Source of the DNA: Kappaphycus alvarezii
Taxonomy: Eukaryota > Rhodophyta > Florideophyceae > Gigartinales > Solieriaceae
Direction: 5' to 3'
NCBI GenBank assembly: GCA_002205965.3
Contig: NADL03000108.1
Coordinates: forward strand, 124,001-188,000
DNA: 64,000 nucleotides
In this document: positions 45,036 through 54,955 of the stretch, piece by piece
Layout of the letters: each line of letters starts with the position of its first letter
How positions within the stretch are numbered: position 1 is the stretch's first letter
Translations under genes and position numbers: made by a program
Notes under the pieces: model-generated
The model's database searches: none
Told to the model about the DNA's origin: nothing
Seen by the model: only the letters and a program-made list of their open reading frames with translations

Positions 45036-46237
45036 CTAGTACGTCCTTAGAGATACTCTTAACTTTCTTACTCTTTTTCGTCTTCTTGGCCGGAGTGACT
45101 CCCACTCCTGGAACAACTTGATCAGACCTCTTGGTTCGAGGAGGTACAGGTGCTGGGATATGCTCCAGCATTCCATATCTAGCCTAGGTTTCTTCGATAA
45201 AATGTTCCCTTCCCCATCCCTTTTTGTCACATTGACTTGACTAATCTCTTCAGCGATGGATACGTTACCGGCATCCGTCAACCTTTGATCCCTTCTATTT
45301 TGTAAGATTTTCACCTCTGGTCCTGACTCACTCCTTGCTTCCGATAAATTTGCTCTTCTGTTGTCTTTAGACCAGCAGTTACTTTCATGATGCCCATATC
45401 GACCGCACTTTGCACAACGAGTGTTTCTATGTGGATTATCAGGACACCTGTTTGCAAAGTGTCCAGGCTTGTGACAGTAGAACAGACTTCTGCGGCCTTA
45501 GGGGCCCCAGACTGGTTCTTCTTAATGGTAAGAGTAAGGCTTTCCAACTGCGAGGTTATCATGTCAAGTCGATTATCGAATCGGGTTTCCAACCTTTCTT
45601 CCAAGTTTTTGACATCGCTCCTGACAGATTTCAATGCTGCTGCACTAGTAGCCGGCCTTTGATAATTCTTTTCAGGATGTACGATAGACATCGATGTGCG
45701 GGTTTCCCTCGGTACCTCACTCAGTGACTGAAACGTCTCCGAATTTTTGACAAATTCTACTATGGTACCCTTCAGTTCATTAAAAGTGTGAGGGCCCTTG
45801 ATGAGGAGGAAATCGGAGAGCCGCTTATCCCCCATAGCCGCCTTACGCAGCATTCCGTACTTGGCTTGGGCGTTGAACCCAGCCTTTTCATAAAGATCAC
45901 ACAAGTACACCAATGAGCATAACAAATCGTCGAAGTAGAGCCGGGCCTCTATGGCGGTACGAATCATCTCATCTGGTTCTACCTCCTTAGCATACTCTTT
46001 CACAACCCACTCACATACCTCACCGAAGTTACGCCCATTCCCATTAAAAGACCACCTGTCGATAAACTTGGACTTATATTTGTGCTTTGCGTCACAATGA
46101 AGATAGGCGAAGATACTTGCGGCCTTCTCTTCATCGCCCTTCTCACGCATCACAACGTTGACATATTTGTAAAGAAACTCCTCAACGTCTTCAGTCTTGA
46201 CCCCTGTGAACGTTATATGAACAGCGTTGAGATCCAT
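45036..46237 (-). pseudogene. Gypsy1 gag with two zinc knuckles
   Basis: The 308-codon frame starts at 46237 (MDLNAVHITFTGVKTEDVEE) just inside the 5' LTR and reads through a retrotransposon gag domain (WSFNGNGRNFGEVCEWVVKE). Near 45490 one base is lost: the sequence continues in the next frame as CHKPGHFANRC followed by CAKCGRYGHHESNC, two CCHC knuckles. So the frameshift separates capsid from nucleocapsid. The frames 45314-45036 and 45171-44848 continue toward protease. Confidence 0.85.
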
Positions 46238-46326
46238 GATTACAGAAAAGAAATCCCCCTGAAGTGTTCCTTATTACTGCTCAACTTCAACACCTCGAAT
46301 GCAACCCCCTCTACAAGAGTACCAAA

Positions 46327-46916
46327 TAATTGGGATAAATCCGCGGGGGAAGAGATACTCAGAACCAATTACCCTGAGAAGGAGGTGTTACGAGCGACAA
46401 AAGTTCTACCGTGGTATTTTTGAACGAACAAAAGGGAGTGCTTATAGAAGAGTGTTGAGGAAGCTACAAGCAAGTATAAAAGGGGCACGGTCTACCACCG
46501 ACGCTCTGCGACCAGCGTAAGAAAACGTTTTCTTGGGTCTGAAGTTGACTCTCAACTTCCCACTACTCGGTACTTGGCTTGAAGTTGTCTGCCAAGTTCC
46601 TTTATGCTTTTTGTGCAACTTAATTTGTTGAGCGCCCCGTTCGGGTATGCTGGCTCCCAAGTAGTCCTACCATTTCATGCAAACTGCCCCTTATATAGAG
46701 TTTTCAAACCTCAAATTCTGTAGCACCTATGCAGTACCTATGGGCCAAATCTGCACCGCCACAGCACAGTGCAAAGCATCCCTCTAAAAATAATTAAAAA
46801 TATAATTGTAAGTACAGTGATAGCTCAGCCAGCGCAACATGCCAGCGCAGCCCGCGCAACATGCCAGCTCAGCCCGCGCAGCATGCCAAAGAATATCTAC
46901 GATTTTCATTATATCA
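46327..46916 (-). repeat. Gypsy1 5' LTR
   Basis: It matches the other LTR from TAATTGGGATAAATCC to CATTATATCA. The first base pair TG is changed to TA. Three minisatellite units (about 46822-46887) make it longer than its partner. AAGTATAAAAGGGGCACGG near 46470 is a TATA-like element, present in both LTRs, although for the minus-strand element its orientation is reversed. Confidence 0.95.
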
Positions 46917-47020
46917 GCCTTCTTGTATTTTCAGAAATTACCCCACAATGGCAAAGATGTGTAAGAATCACTTTTACTTGGCCATGCCGACCACCTGTAT
47001 CAATTATTACTAGTACTTCT

Positions 47021-49280
47021 GGGGGTTAATTTACTGTGGTAGATATGTGGGTTGGTATCCAGTAAATTTGTACCGAAGCGTAGATATCGTACCATTGTCA
47101 AACCAATTGCGAAACCGTACGATGCGTCGAAAGCTGTGGATGGCACTCCAATCTAGCAGAAGGTGGAAGGGAGGCCAGCCAGCAAACAAGCGGCATTGGA
47201 GGTTACTGTCAAAGCGGAGTGCCGCTGTAAAAGAATGGCTCTAACCCTCGAAACCCGTTCCATTGCGCGGGTGGCAACGGTTCTCGCGAGTTCCTTGACG
47301 ACAGAGAACGCCGCCGGATGCCAACCTCCAAGCATTGAGATGGGGACAGGAACCAGCCTGTTTCTCCCAGGCAGCTCAGCAAGGAACCCTTGGTATTTCC
47401 GCTGCTTCTCTGCGTGAGCTGCGTTGGGGCTTGTGAGTGGGTTGAAAGCCCTGCCTCTTGCGTGGGAGGGAGCGAGCGGGTTGACAAAGGTTACGTCGAA
47501 GTAATCCGTGCCACCGGCGGCTCCCATCGCCCTGATATCCGGCCTCGTCCTGTTTTGGTAGTGTAGACGAGGTTCGATGAATGGACGTCGGGCGGCTCTT
47601 GCAAGGTCGTTCCCCAGTAAAGTCACCTGGTTGTTATGGCGAGTATTCCGCTCGCAGCCAAAGCGACAATGTAGCAAGTGGTCCCCGTAGATATCCAGCA
47701 TTTCATGGCATCCTGCTTTGGGGCAAGGGGTACCTGGGGCGAATAAGGGGGTTTGGCAAAAGTACTGGAACCACACGGAAAAGTCTTTGCTCTTGATGTG
47801 CGTCCTCAATCCAGGGCAAGGTGCACAGTAGACCCAGCCTTTGGCACCGGGGAGGGACATGCTAGCGCGGAAGGCGCGGGTGCGGATGTTTCCGAGCGGC
47901 AAGGCCTCTTGCACAGCCATATGAATTGCATCTGTTAGCTTCTTCTGCGATGGTGGGTTGGATGAGCAGAAATTGCTAAACGGAATTCGTTCTGAGGGTC
48001 GACAAGAGGCGCTCCATGCGGTAAAGGCGGCTGTAGCATCCTCGTACTGCGTCAGGTCTTGAACACAGGACGGCAAAGACTTCTCGCATAACTGCTGCGT
48101 CGCGGCGCTGGACGCAAGAAACGAAGCGGCGGCGACATCTCGCGCGGAGGAGAGGCCGATTCCCAAGGTCGGCTTCTTCTCCTGTAGTGCCTTAATGGGC
48201 AGTTGCAGCTCCTTGAATATACAGTTGTCTAGCATTCCACCCGCTAAAGTGCGGCAGCACCTCTCGATTAAGCTGTCGAAGTATTCGGCCCCTTTCCGCG
48301 TACAGGAGGGCGGCACAACTCGCAAGAGGTATCCCACTTTGCAAACCCCAAAGCAGTTGCGCAGTAGTTGGAATGAAGCGTGCGCGTCCTCGATTTCCAT
48401 GACAGCGTTAAGTAAAGGCTCAAGGGAGTATACATGGTCCAGGAAGTATTGTTCCATGAACGTTTGGGAGCCGATTGGCGCGTTCAAAACCGAAGTACCA
48501 GCACTGTATTCCTGCCGCATATCACAGGGGTATGCGGACTGAACCGACGCGGAGGGGGCGGTGGGCCACCATACTTTGCATTTCGAGACTGCCAGATGGA
48601 GACCACGACGTTTGGCCTCGGGAGAAGACAGAACCTCGATTACCTTGAGTATATCCTCGTGTTTGGCTACAATGTAGCCATCGTCGTGATACCAAAGCTC
48701 CAAAAGCAGTGTGTCTAACCCTGTGTCCTCGTCGGGGGATCCCGACAATAGCTCTTTGATCTTTAGGGCGATGGGGTGGAGTACGAGAGCGAAAAGCAAT
48801 CCGCTGAGCGGGTCTCCTTGCTGAGTACCCACAACACTCCGTATAGTCTCGAATCCCGTCCAGAGGAACGCTGGATCGTTGTTGTAGCAATACAGTACCC
48901 AAGGGAGCAACTGGGGAAAGAGGTTCCGGACTGCGTTAAAAAAGGAAGCACGGCTGCACAGGTTGAACGCATTCTTCAGGTCGACCGACAAGAGCGCATA
49001 TTCAGAGCGTGTACCGAACTTGTTCACGATGCGTCGAACACCGTGAACTACTGCATCTGTTCCTGACTTTGTGGCGATACCAACCTGAAGAGGCTGGAAG
49101 TAGGTGGAGGCCTTTTCATTGACCCGAGTAGCAAGGCAGCTACTAACTAACCGTCGCAAAGTCTCTCCCACTGCAATGGGGCGCGGAGTCAATGTCTTTC
49201 TTCGCAAGTGGTGTGAGTGGGGCTCCAGCAATCCACGGGGCGAGGGCAGTAGGAGCTTTTCCGGAAGCCAGGACGTTCAG
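47021..49280 (-). CDS. RLE non-LTR retrotransposon A2: RT and endonuclease
   Basis: A single open frame of 692 codons (49231-47153) encodes the RT of an RLE-type LINE. Motif A is LLSVDLKNAFN (about residue 75-85), motif B GTQQGDPLSGLLFALVLHP (about 134-152) and motif C LWYHDDGYIVAKH (about 183). All catalytic aspartates are kept. Then come a thumb and a long linker, a knuckle CPKAGC...GDHLLHC (about 535-555) with RHN behind it, and the endonuclease RTRPDIRAMGAAGGTDYFDV (about 595-615), which gives the PD..D pattern. It ends SNAACLLAGLP and a stop. The 3'UTR ends near 47021 with TTAACCCCC in the element sense. Its role is nicking DNA and copying its RNA into the nick. It is the best preserved copy in the window. 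Confidence 0.92.
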
Positions 49281-49960
49281 AAGTTCTGTTAATGAATCCA
49301 AGAATTTCCCCTGCGAGGAAGATGTGGGTGTCCGTAGAAGCTCTTCGACGTGAGAGGGGCGAAGTCCGGACCCCCCGGGGCTGAACCGGGTTTGAAAGAG
49401 CGAACTGCCCGCAAAACCTCATCTTTGTGATCGCTGAGATATCGGGGGTGCGGAAGGCGGTTCAAAGTGTTCCTCATCCTCCGGGAAGATTGAGGATGTT
49501 TAGCTCGGAGGGCGTCAGACACCGATTTAGTGGCCGGTAACACCCCTAGAGATCCTAATGCCTGTGCAGCTTTCCCATATGCTCCTTCGCGGGCGAGTCT
49601 CATGGCACGACGATGTTGGCCTGTTTCTGTTCCTGGGGCGTTAAAGTTCGTTTTGTTCGGGAGGTCGCTTGTTGAAGTGCGTTCTGCCATAAGGTTTGGA
49701 ACTGTCCTGCATTCCACAATTCGAGCCGTTCTCTGATTAAGTCACTGGTTGATTGGACTTGCGTTTCGACGTTCGAACCGGTAGTACCTGAGGAAGGTGA
49801 AGTATTGGAAAGCATCACTGAAGGGAAAAGAAAAACTTTAGAGAGCTTCTCTTCCGCATCATTATGTCCGTGTGCACAAGCCCACGCTGCGTCATGCATG
49901 GCGACCGACAGGGAGTCACTCAGTGCTGATCGGAATCGTGTAGGGATATGAGACAACACA
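49281..49960 (-). pseudogene. A2 N-terminal domain, frameshifted
   Basis: Two minus frames match the A1 N-terminus: 49959-49600 (HIPTRFRSALSDSLSVAMHD, then FLFPSVML and LELWNAGQFQTLW) and 49717-49289 (MRLAREGAYGKAAQALGSLG, then VLRAVRSFKPGSAPGGPDF, the RT fingers). They overlap between 49717 and 49600, so a frameshift near 49620 separates them. A second frameshift near 49280-49370 separates this part from the RT frame. No zinc finger could be found further upstream up to 50440. Confidence 0.8.
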
Positions 49961-50479
49961 GGAATGTGGGTCGTAAAGATGTCCTCATGGCGGGGCAGGG
50001 GTTGTGCGTGGAGCGGAGCATGCCCTGGTGAGGGTTGCTGATCTGATGCGTGTCCAGTCGTGTGTGCGGGTCGCGGCGGTTGATCGTCGGCGATCGGGCG
50101 TGGGACCGGGACCGAAGACTGGCGGGTTCATCCGCCTGCAACTGCTACTTGTGCAACGGAGCGTACTGCCTTGGCCTTGTGTCTACGGTACACTGAGGGC
50201 AGCGGACGTACGAGAAGGAGTACAGTCCTTGCGGATCCGGACCGTTTGCTTTGGAGCCGAGGTATTTGTGATGACAGGCACAGTACTAGTATCCGATTTG
50301 AGCTAGAATTTTCTGCAGTTTGTGGATCTCATGGCAGCGGGGCGGACCGTGTCGGGATTGTGGCGTGTGCGTCGTGCGCAGATGGGCAAGCAAGTTTGCG
50401 ACAGTCTGGAGTTGCGGCTGGGGCCTGCTGATCAATTATTTGATTTTCTTTGGAAAATAGGCAACCTTATTTTTAATCA

Positions 50480-50513
50480 TTGAAACACCCCAGTTTTTCC
50501 CCTTAAATTTAGG
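50480..50513 (+). mobile_element. Very short LINE terminal piece
   Basis: CATTGAAACACCCCAGTTTT followed by TCCCC and TTAAATTTAGG resembles the family A terminus. Only about 30 bp, so the call depends on the neighbours. Confidence 0.4.
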
Positions 50514-50573
50514 ATATTCCTGGCCACAATCGACCATTTCTTTCAAATATTAAAGCACCCAACATTCCCCTTC
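50514..50573 (+). mobile_element. 60-bp LINE stub (family A end)
   Basis: It reads CGACCATTTCTTTCAAATAT, then TAAAGCACCCAACATTCCCC. The flanks CCTTAAATTTAGG (50501-50513) and CCTTAAATATAGG (50574-50586) are a 13-bp duplication with one mismatch. Confidence 0.75.
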
Positions 50574-50586
50574 CCTTAAATATAGG

Positions 50587-50764
50587 TCCCGTCGCGGTTA
50601 CTCCCCTCAACAGGAGCTCCGCGACTTCGTTACCCGTTTGCATCTAGTCTCCAAATAATGCAGGCGCGACAGGTTTCTACCCGCCGCCTGCATCCGTAGT
50701 TAATTTATGAATACCCTCCGCACGCCTCTGTGCGACATTGTACAACTCATAAAGATTTACCACC
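50587..50764 (+). mobile_element. 178-bp LINE stub (family B end) with 9-bp TSD
   Basis: It starts TCCCGTCGCGG inside the coding end of family B, continues AACAGGAGCTCCGCGACTTC and GTTAATTTATGAATACCCTC, and ends AAGATTTACCACC. The duplication AAATATAGG is perfect (50578-50586 and 50765-50773). This fixes the 3' terminus of family B and shows that no poly(A) is added. Confidence 0.9.
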
Positions 50765-50773
50765 AAATATAGG

Positions 50774-51640
50774 GAGCACAGGAGGGATAGACTTACACAC
50801 GGGCCCGATGTTCCAGCCCATTGCCATATCCAAACGCCGTTAAAGCGTTAAAGTTCAGAAGGAATCATTTGTTTATCAGCGGGCATGCCAAGCCCCGACT
50901 GATCCCAGTGGCAGTACCCTCTCTCGGAAGGTAGCACCTCGACGCTTTCGCGGTGCTAACAGACGCGTCCAGGCACGTTTCTGAACGAACCATGGATACT
51001 TTTGATCTGGTGCGATCCATCATTATGCCTGTTGACAGGCTTCGAGCCAGCCCCATCTAGGCACATGAATCACATTACCCATTATCCTGAGCATATCTAG
51101 CATACACCAGGGGATAGCCGAACCACACTTTTTAAAAATTAAACCACCAAATCATTTTCCTTATGCAAGCACACGCTGCAGCGACGTTTTGTCCAGCGTA
51201 GCATGCCTTACGGCTTGCCTTAGACCAATTTCGTGACATAGTCCCGTCTGACTTCGTCTCCATTTCAGGCCCTACAATATACATACCTGCTCGCTCCGTC
51301 TGGGTAAATACCCATCCTCCACTTCTAAGGAGTAAAGCACCTCAAATTTCCCCTCTCAAAAATAATAGTATGGAAGGCCCCACTTATTGAAGGAACAAAT
51401 TTGTCACGTTCTCAAGTTTTGTTCGATTGAAGTCAAAATAAGTTAAGAGCTCAGGAACCTACTCTAAAGTACCACTGATAGGTATTGAGGTGGCCAGCTA
51501 TCACTAATGAACACAATTAGGATTTACCGATATCACAATATAAACCGAGACCTATTAACTTCAGTAACAATGCACCAAGGTACAGTATAGTGTTCACTAA
51601 AATGAGAGACTAAAGTTTCTTAGAGCTGTTGTTTCGACAA
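50774..51640. other. No gene; LINE terminal motif near 51318-51352
   Basis: TTCTAAGGAGTAAAGCACCT followed by CAAATTTCCCCTCTC is a stub of the family A terminus. The GC-rich stretch 50790-51060 contains a minus frame of 63 codons without motif. Its look recalls structural RNA, but no rRNA landmark was found. Confidence 0.4.
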
Positions 51641-51667
51641 TTCAGCCATGCAACACAACCGTTGACC

Positions 51668-52609
51668 CTAATCAGATTCCTTGTCTAAGCCCGTCATTAA
51701 CTTAATTGATGACACTGTTCGTAGTGTATCCGAAATGTTTTCCAACGTTAGCATGGTGCTAGAGTGATCCTGAAGCACCTGCTGCAACGAAGCCATCTCG
51801 GAATTACACAATCGTTCATGGACATGGAGGCGAGCTTCTGCCCCACTGATGATCTCGCTCAGGTCAAGAAAAAGTGCATCCACTATACTTTGGACTGCTG
51901 GAGTCTTTTTCGCACGATTCTCAGCCCCAGGACTCTCCAAACTAGTGTTTAGAAGTTTTTCATGTGTCTCAGTAATTCCGCTGCATATTTTGCAAATTTC
52001 CGCCGCAATCTTTTGTAGTTTCTCACTTAAGGGCCTCATTATAACTGCCGATGTCGCCAAGGCGGTCTCAACAGCGATGGCAGTGACCGCCTCAGCGCAT
52101 AAGGGCTCGTGCTTGTCCACATGATTGTTTCCTTGATTTGTCCCAACCATATTCGTCACCCCTCTAGAGTTCTTTCTAGGCCTCAAATGACGCACTTCAG
52201 CATCCCCATCGACGTTGGAGGCATCCACCGTGCGCTTGTTTGCACCTCTTACCCATGCCACGACACGGCGATCACTGTTAACATTAGTGCCCCTTTTCGG
52301 ACCTAGACGAGACGGGTTTTGACTTTTTCTTCGAGCACTCTTGTTCTTTGTTATGTTCGACACTGGCCTCTTACTTCTGCTTGAGCCGACATTTTCGCTC
52401 CTCAAATTTCCACGGACGGAATTTGGCAAAGACTTCCTCCAAATGTTATCGATTCTGTGAACGTGCCATATAGATCCATCCGCAATGGTTACCTGAAATA
52501 CATCAGGGGAAGCTATGCAGTCAACTGTGCCCGGAAAGAACTGGTCGCATCCCAAAAACCAAATATCAACTTGGTCACCAACGTTTGGCAGATCTAAATT
52601 TGTTGACAT
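51668..52609 (-). CDS. Uncharacterised 313-residue protein, possible SH3/Tudor-like N-terminus
   Basis: An uninterrupted frame starts at ATG 52609 (MSTNLDLPNVGDQVDIWFLG) and ends at a stop near 51668. Residues about 8-60 (GDQVDIWF...FPGTVDCIAS then DVFQVTIADGSIWHV) have the alternating pattern of small beta-barrel domains such as Tudor, SH3 or chromo-barrel. Residues about 75-125 are basic and rich in S, R and K (KNKSARRKSQNPSR), compatible with nucleic-acid or chromatin binding. The C-terminal third has heptad-like helices (LQQVLQDHSSTMLTLENISD) and may be coiled. No homologue is visible in the window and no transposon gene lies next to it in frame. It could be a host gene or an ORF of an unknown element. 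The function is not recognised. Confidence 0.5.
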   Translation of the reverse strand: MSTNLDLPNVGDQVDIWFLGCDQFFPGTVDCIASPDVFQVTIADGSIWHVHRIDNIWRKSLPNSVRGNLRSENVGSSRSKRPVSNITKNKSARRKSQNPSRLGPKRGTNVNSDRRVVAWVRGANKRTVDASNVDGDAEVRHLRPRKNSRGVTNMVGTNQGNNHVDKHEPLCAEAVTAIAVETALATSAVIMRPLSEKLQKIAAEICKICSGITETHEKLLNTSLESPGAENRAKKTPAVQSIVDALFLDLSEIISGAEARLHVHERLCNSEMASLQQVLQDHSSTMLTLENISDTLRTVSSIKLMTGLDKESD

Positions 52610-53009
52610 TGGAATGGTCGTGCCCTTTTTGTTTCTTTTTTCCCTTGCGAATTAGAGGAAAAAAGGGATCGATAGGAATCAGGATACACTGAGTTTGGAA
52701 AAGAAGAAAGCTGGAAGAAAAAGATGAATCGTTTTGTTGTAAGGGTAGAAGAACGTGAAGGAACCCTAGATCTCCCTTGGTGGTGCACGGCAGAAGAACG
52801 GGAACGACTGATAGGAGGTTCAAAGTTTCGTAGCAACGGTACACCGTGAAGATTTCGGACTTGACACTGGATCCAGAAGTGCGACAGCGACGAAAATGAA
52901 CCGCGCCTCCGTAAAAATAGGTGCGATATCAAACATGTTGTTCTCATCTCAACCGCCGTCGTGTCCGCATTCTGGTCTGCTGGCTACTGTAAGCGGTGAA
53001 TATACGAAG
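52610..53009. other. No gene recognised (upstream of the 313-residue ORF)
   Basis: Two minus frames (52575-52844 and 52594-52947) overlap and are rich in S, F and L, without a domain. They might be a 5'UTR or promoter region for the ORF at 51668-52609, but no TATA box could be assigned. Confidence 0.3.
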
Positions 53010-53061
53010 GGGGAAATTTTTGCGTTATTTTAATGTATGGAAGATGTAGTCAGTTAAACCC
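53010..53061 (-). mobile_element. 52-bp LINE stub with 6-bp TSD
   Basis: The plus strand reads GGGGAAATTTTTGCGTTATT, TTAATGTATGGAAGATGTAG, TCAGTTAAACC. ACGAAG flanks it on both sides (53004-53009 and 53062-53067). Confidence 0.8.
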
Positions 53062-53667
53062 ACGAAGCTAGTGCGCTGTGCAGGATACTGTAAGTCGTCA
53101 CTGGTGGGTAACAGTAAATAACATTCCTTACAGAGCCGAAGGTATATTATGTACGGATGTGATTCTGACACAGCCATTGAGTAGCACGACTGTGCAACAA
53201 GTCACTCAAAGCCTACAGTAATAATATTCAAAAATAGAGCCCAGCACCATCACAATGTCAGTCGGCGTTGACAGTAACCTCTCACGTGGCCTGTCCTCTG
53301 GCTGGCCTCCTATCGACATTTCAGTGCAACAGATTGTTGATAGTGTAAGCTTTCTACAGCATTGAATTTTACATTCCCCTATCTGCCACTCTGTAAATTT
53401 GTTTCCAGTATCTTCATTACAGTAAATGAACCACCTTTCCCATCTCAAAAAAATTGGTGAAATACGGCATAAATTTTCATCACTTTTCTTTTTTTCAGAA
53501 TTTGCAGGATTACGCTTATCCGAATCCTGCTATCACTTGTGAGACACGTGTAGTACCATTGCGGAAATTTATTACAGAATATTCATTGCAGAATTTAATA
53601 AGTTACCTACGCAAACCGAAATTGTAACTCAGTATTACCATGTACACTACTGTACAGTACTGTACTC

Positions 53668-53962
53668 TTACAGCTTACTGCGAAGACTGTAAAGCACGGA
53701 TCAGGTTGCTTGTCACACGAACACTGATGCCTCTCTGGGCCTGGAGACCAGGCCATGGGCACTTTATATAGACTAGCGAGGTACTGTAAAGTCACTAATG
53801 TACTACCGAACTGTGCACTAAAATGCATCAAATGCAGTAATTGAATCGAATGCTGTAGTTGCATTTGACACGAATGCATTAATGCAGCAGTCCGATAATG
53901 CAACTGTCACTGTACTAGACTGACAATACACGTGCCCATCCCATATGCTAATTGAGCCGTAA
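53668..53962. mobile_element. 295-bp MITE-like repeat, copy 1
   Basis: It starts TTACAGCTTACTGCG and ends TGAGCCGTAA. Start and reversed end agree at TTAC-GCT-A positions, so imperfect inverted ends are likely. The inner part is rich in TGCAT and CATTAATGCAG elements that can pair. Copy 2 at 61299-61592 is nearly identical. A TATATAGACTAGCGAGGTAC block lies near 53767 and ACTTTATATAG may be promoter-like. Confidence 0.65.
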
Positions 53963-54735
53963 CATTCGTACCTTGTGCACTCCTTGCGTACAGTACTTCA
54001 CCCGAAAATAAAAAATCAACTTGAGACGCACACAAATTCAAATAAAAAAATCGAAAAAAATCACGAGACAAATGCAATCACAAGAGGAATCGACTCAGGC
54101 TGTTATCTTCGACCTTCCCTTCGATTCCAAATCCAAATCCGCCCTACAGGACAGCTCAGACGTCTGCGGTACTTGATCCGGGCTGCTTGCTGGGTAGACT
54201 GCTAGCGATTGCGCATCTGATTTCCCTAATGGAGCAGTCTCTGGATGTTCCTGAGAACGACGTGCCTTCTTTTTCTATGGCCCCTTTAGCGTTTTCTGTT
54301 CCTCTCGCGGTCCCTGATACGTTTTGTCCCATTCGTTGACCTCCAGGCTGCCATAATACCACCCCTTCCTCTTGCCCCAAATTTCACTCACGAACTGCAC
54401 CTCCTCCACTTCCTCGGCCAGAGACACCTCCGGCACTACCTCTCCACTAAAGCGTTCCACTTTCGCAAGCTCCCTACTCACCCTCATCATTTATTTCTTC
54501 TCTTCTATCACCGCCTCGTATGCTGCCCGGATCTCCTGCTCAACCATCCTGATGTTCTGCGGTGAATTCAGGCTCTGTACTGCTGAACCCATATTGCTTA
54601 TGTAGCCTTTTTGGCCAGTAGAGCCCTGCCACTTCCGTAGTGGCCCTTTGTAAATGCTGATCGATTTCAATTTTAGATCAAACATTACAATGTTGATCAA
54701 TTCCAACCTATCTCTCCAAATCTCCTTTCCCATTT
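53963..54735. other. No gene recognised
   Basis: A minus frame of 105 codons (54491-54808) overlaps the tandem repeat and has no domain. Other frames are short. Confidence 0.3.
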
Positions 54736-54740
54736 GTTTT

Positions 54741-54955
54741 GTACTGTACGTTTCTGTCCAGGAGAGCTGGAGTCGCCGCACCCTTTTCAAGGGAAGCGAT
54801 CTCGTCACCTCCGTTGCTTTACACTGTACGTCTCTGTCGTGTAGAGCTGTAATCGCCGCACCCTTTTCAAGGGAAGCAATCTCGTCACCTCCTTTGTTTT
54901 ACACTGTACGTCTCTGTTCGGGGAGAGCTGTAATCGCCACACCCCTTTGAACGGA
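54741..54955 (+). repeat. 80-bp tandem repeat, about three units
   Basis: ACTGTACG recurs at 54743, 54823 and 54903, each followed by TTCTCTG-type and GAGAGCTG-type sequence and CGCCGCACCCTTTTCAAGGG (changed in unit 3). The period is 80 bp, not a multiple of three, so a shared frame is not the reason for it. Confidence 0.85.

Larger units (their letters stand above)
41323..46916 (-). mobile_element. Complete Gypsy-type LTR retrotransposon (Gypsy1)
   Basis: 5594 bp bounded by LTRs of 569 and 590 bp and by the perfect duplication GCCTT (41318-41322 and 46917-46921). Coding order on the minus strand is gag, zinc knuckles, protease, RT, RNase H, integrase, the Gypsy order. After the 5' LTR the minus strand reads TTTGGTACTCTTG, a possible primer-binding site; GAGCGAGGGGCG before the 3' LTR is a possible polypurine tract. 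All frames are broken and RT lost a catalytic residue, so the element is inactive. Confidence 0.95.

Noticed and set aside
50790..51060. Possible rRNA fragment as target of an RLE element
   Set aside because: GC-rich and structured in look, but I could match no conserved 18S, 28S or 5S stretch.
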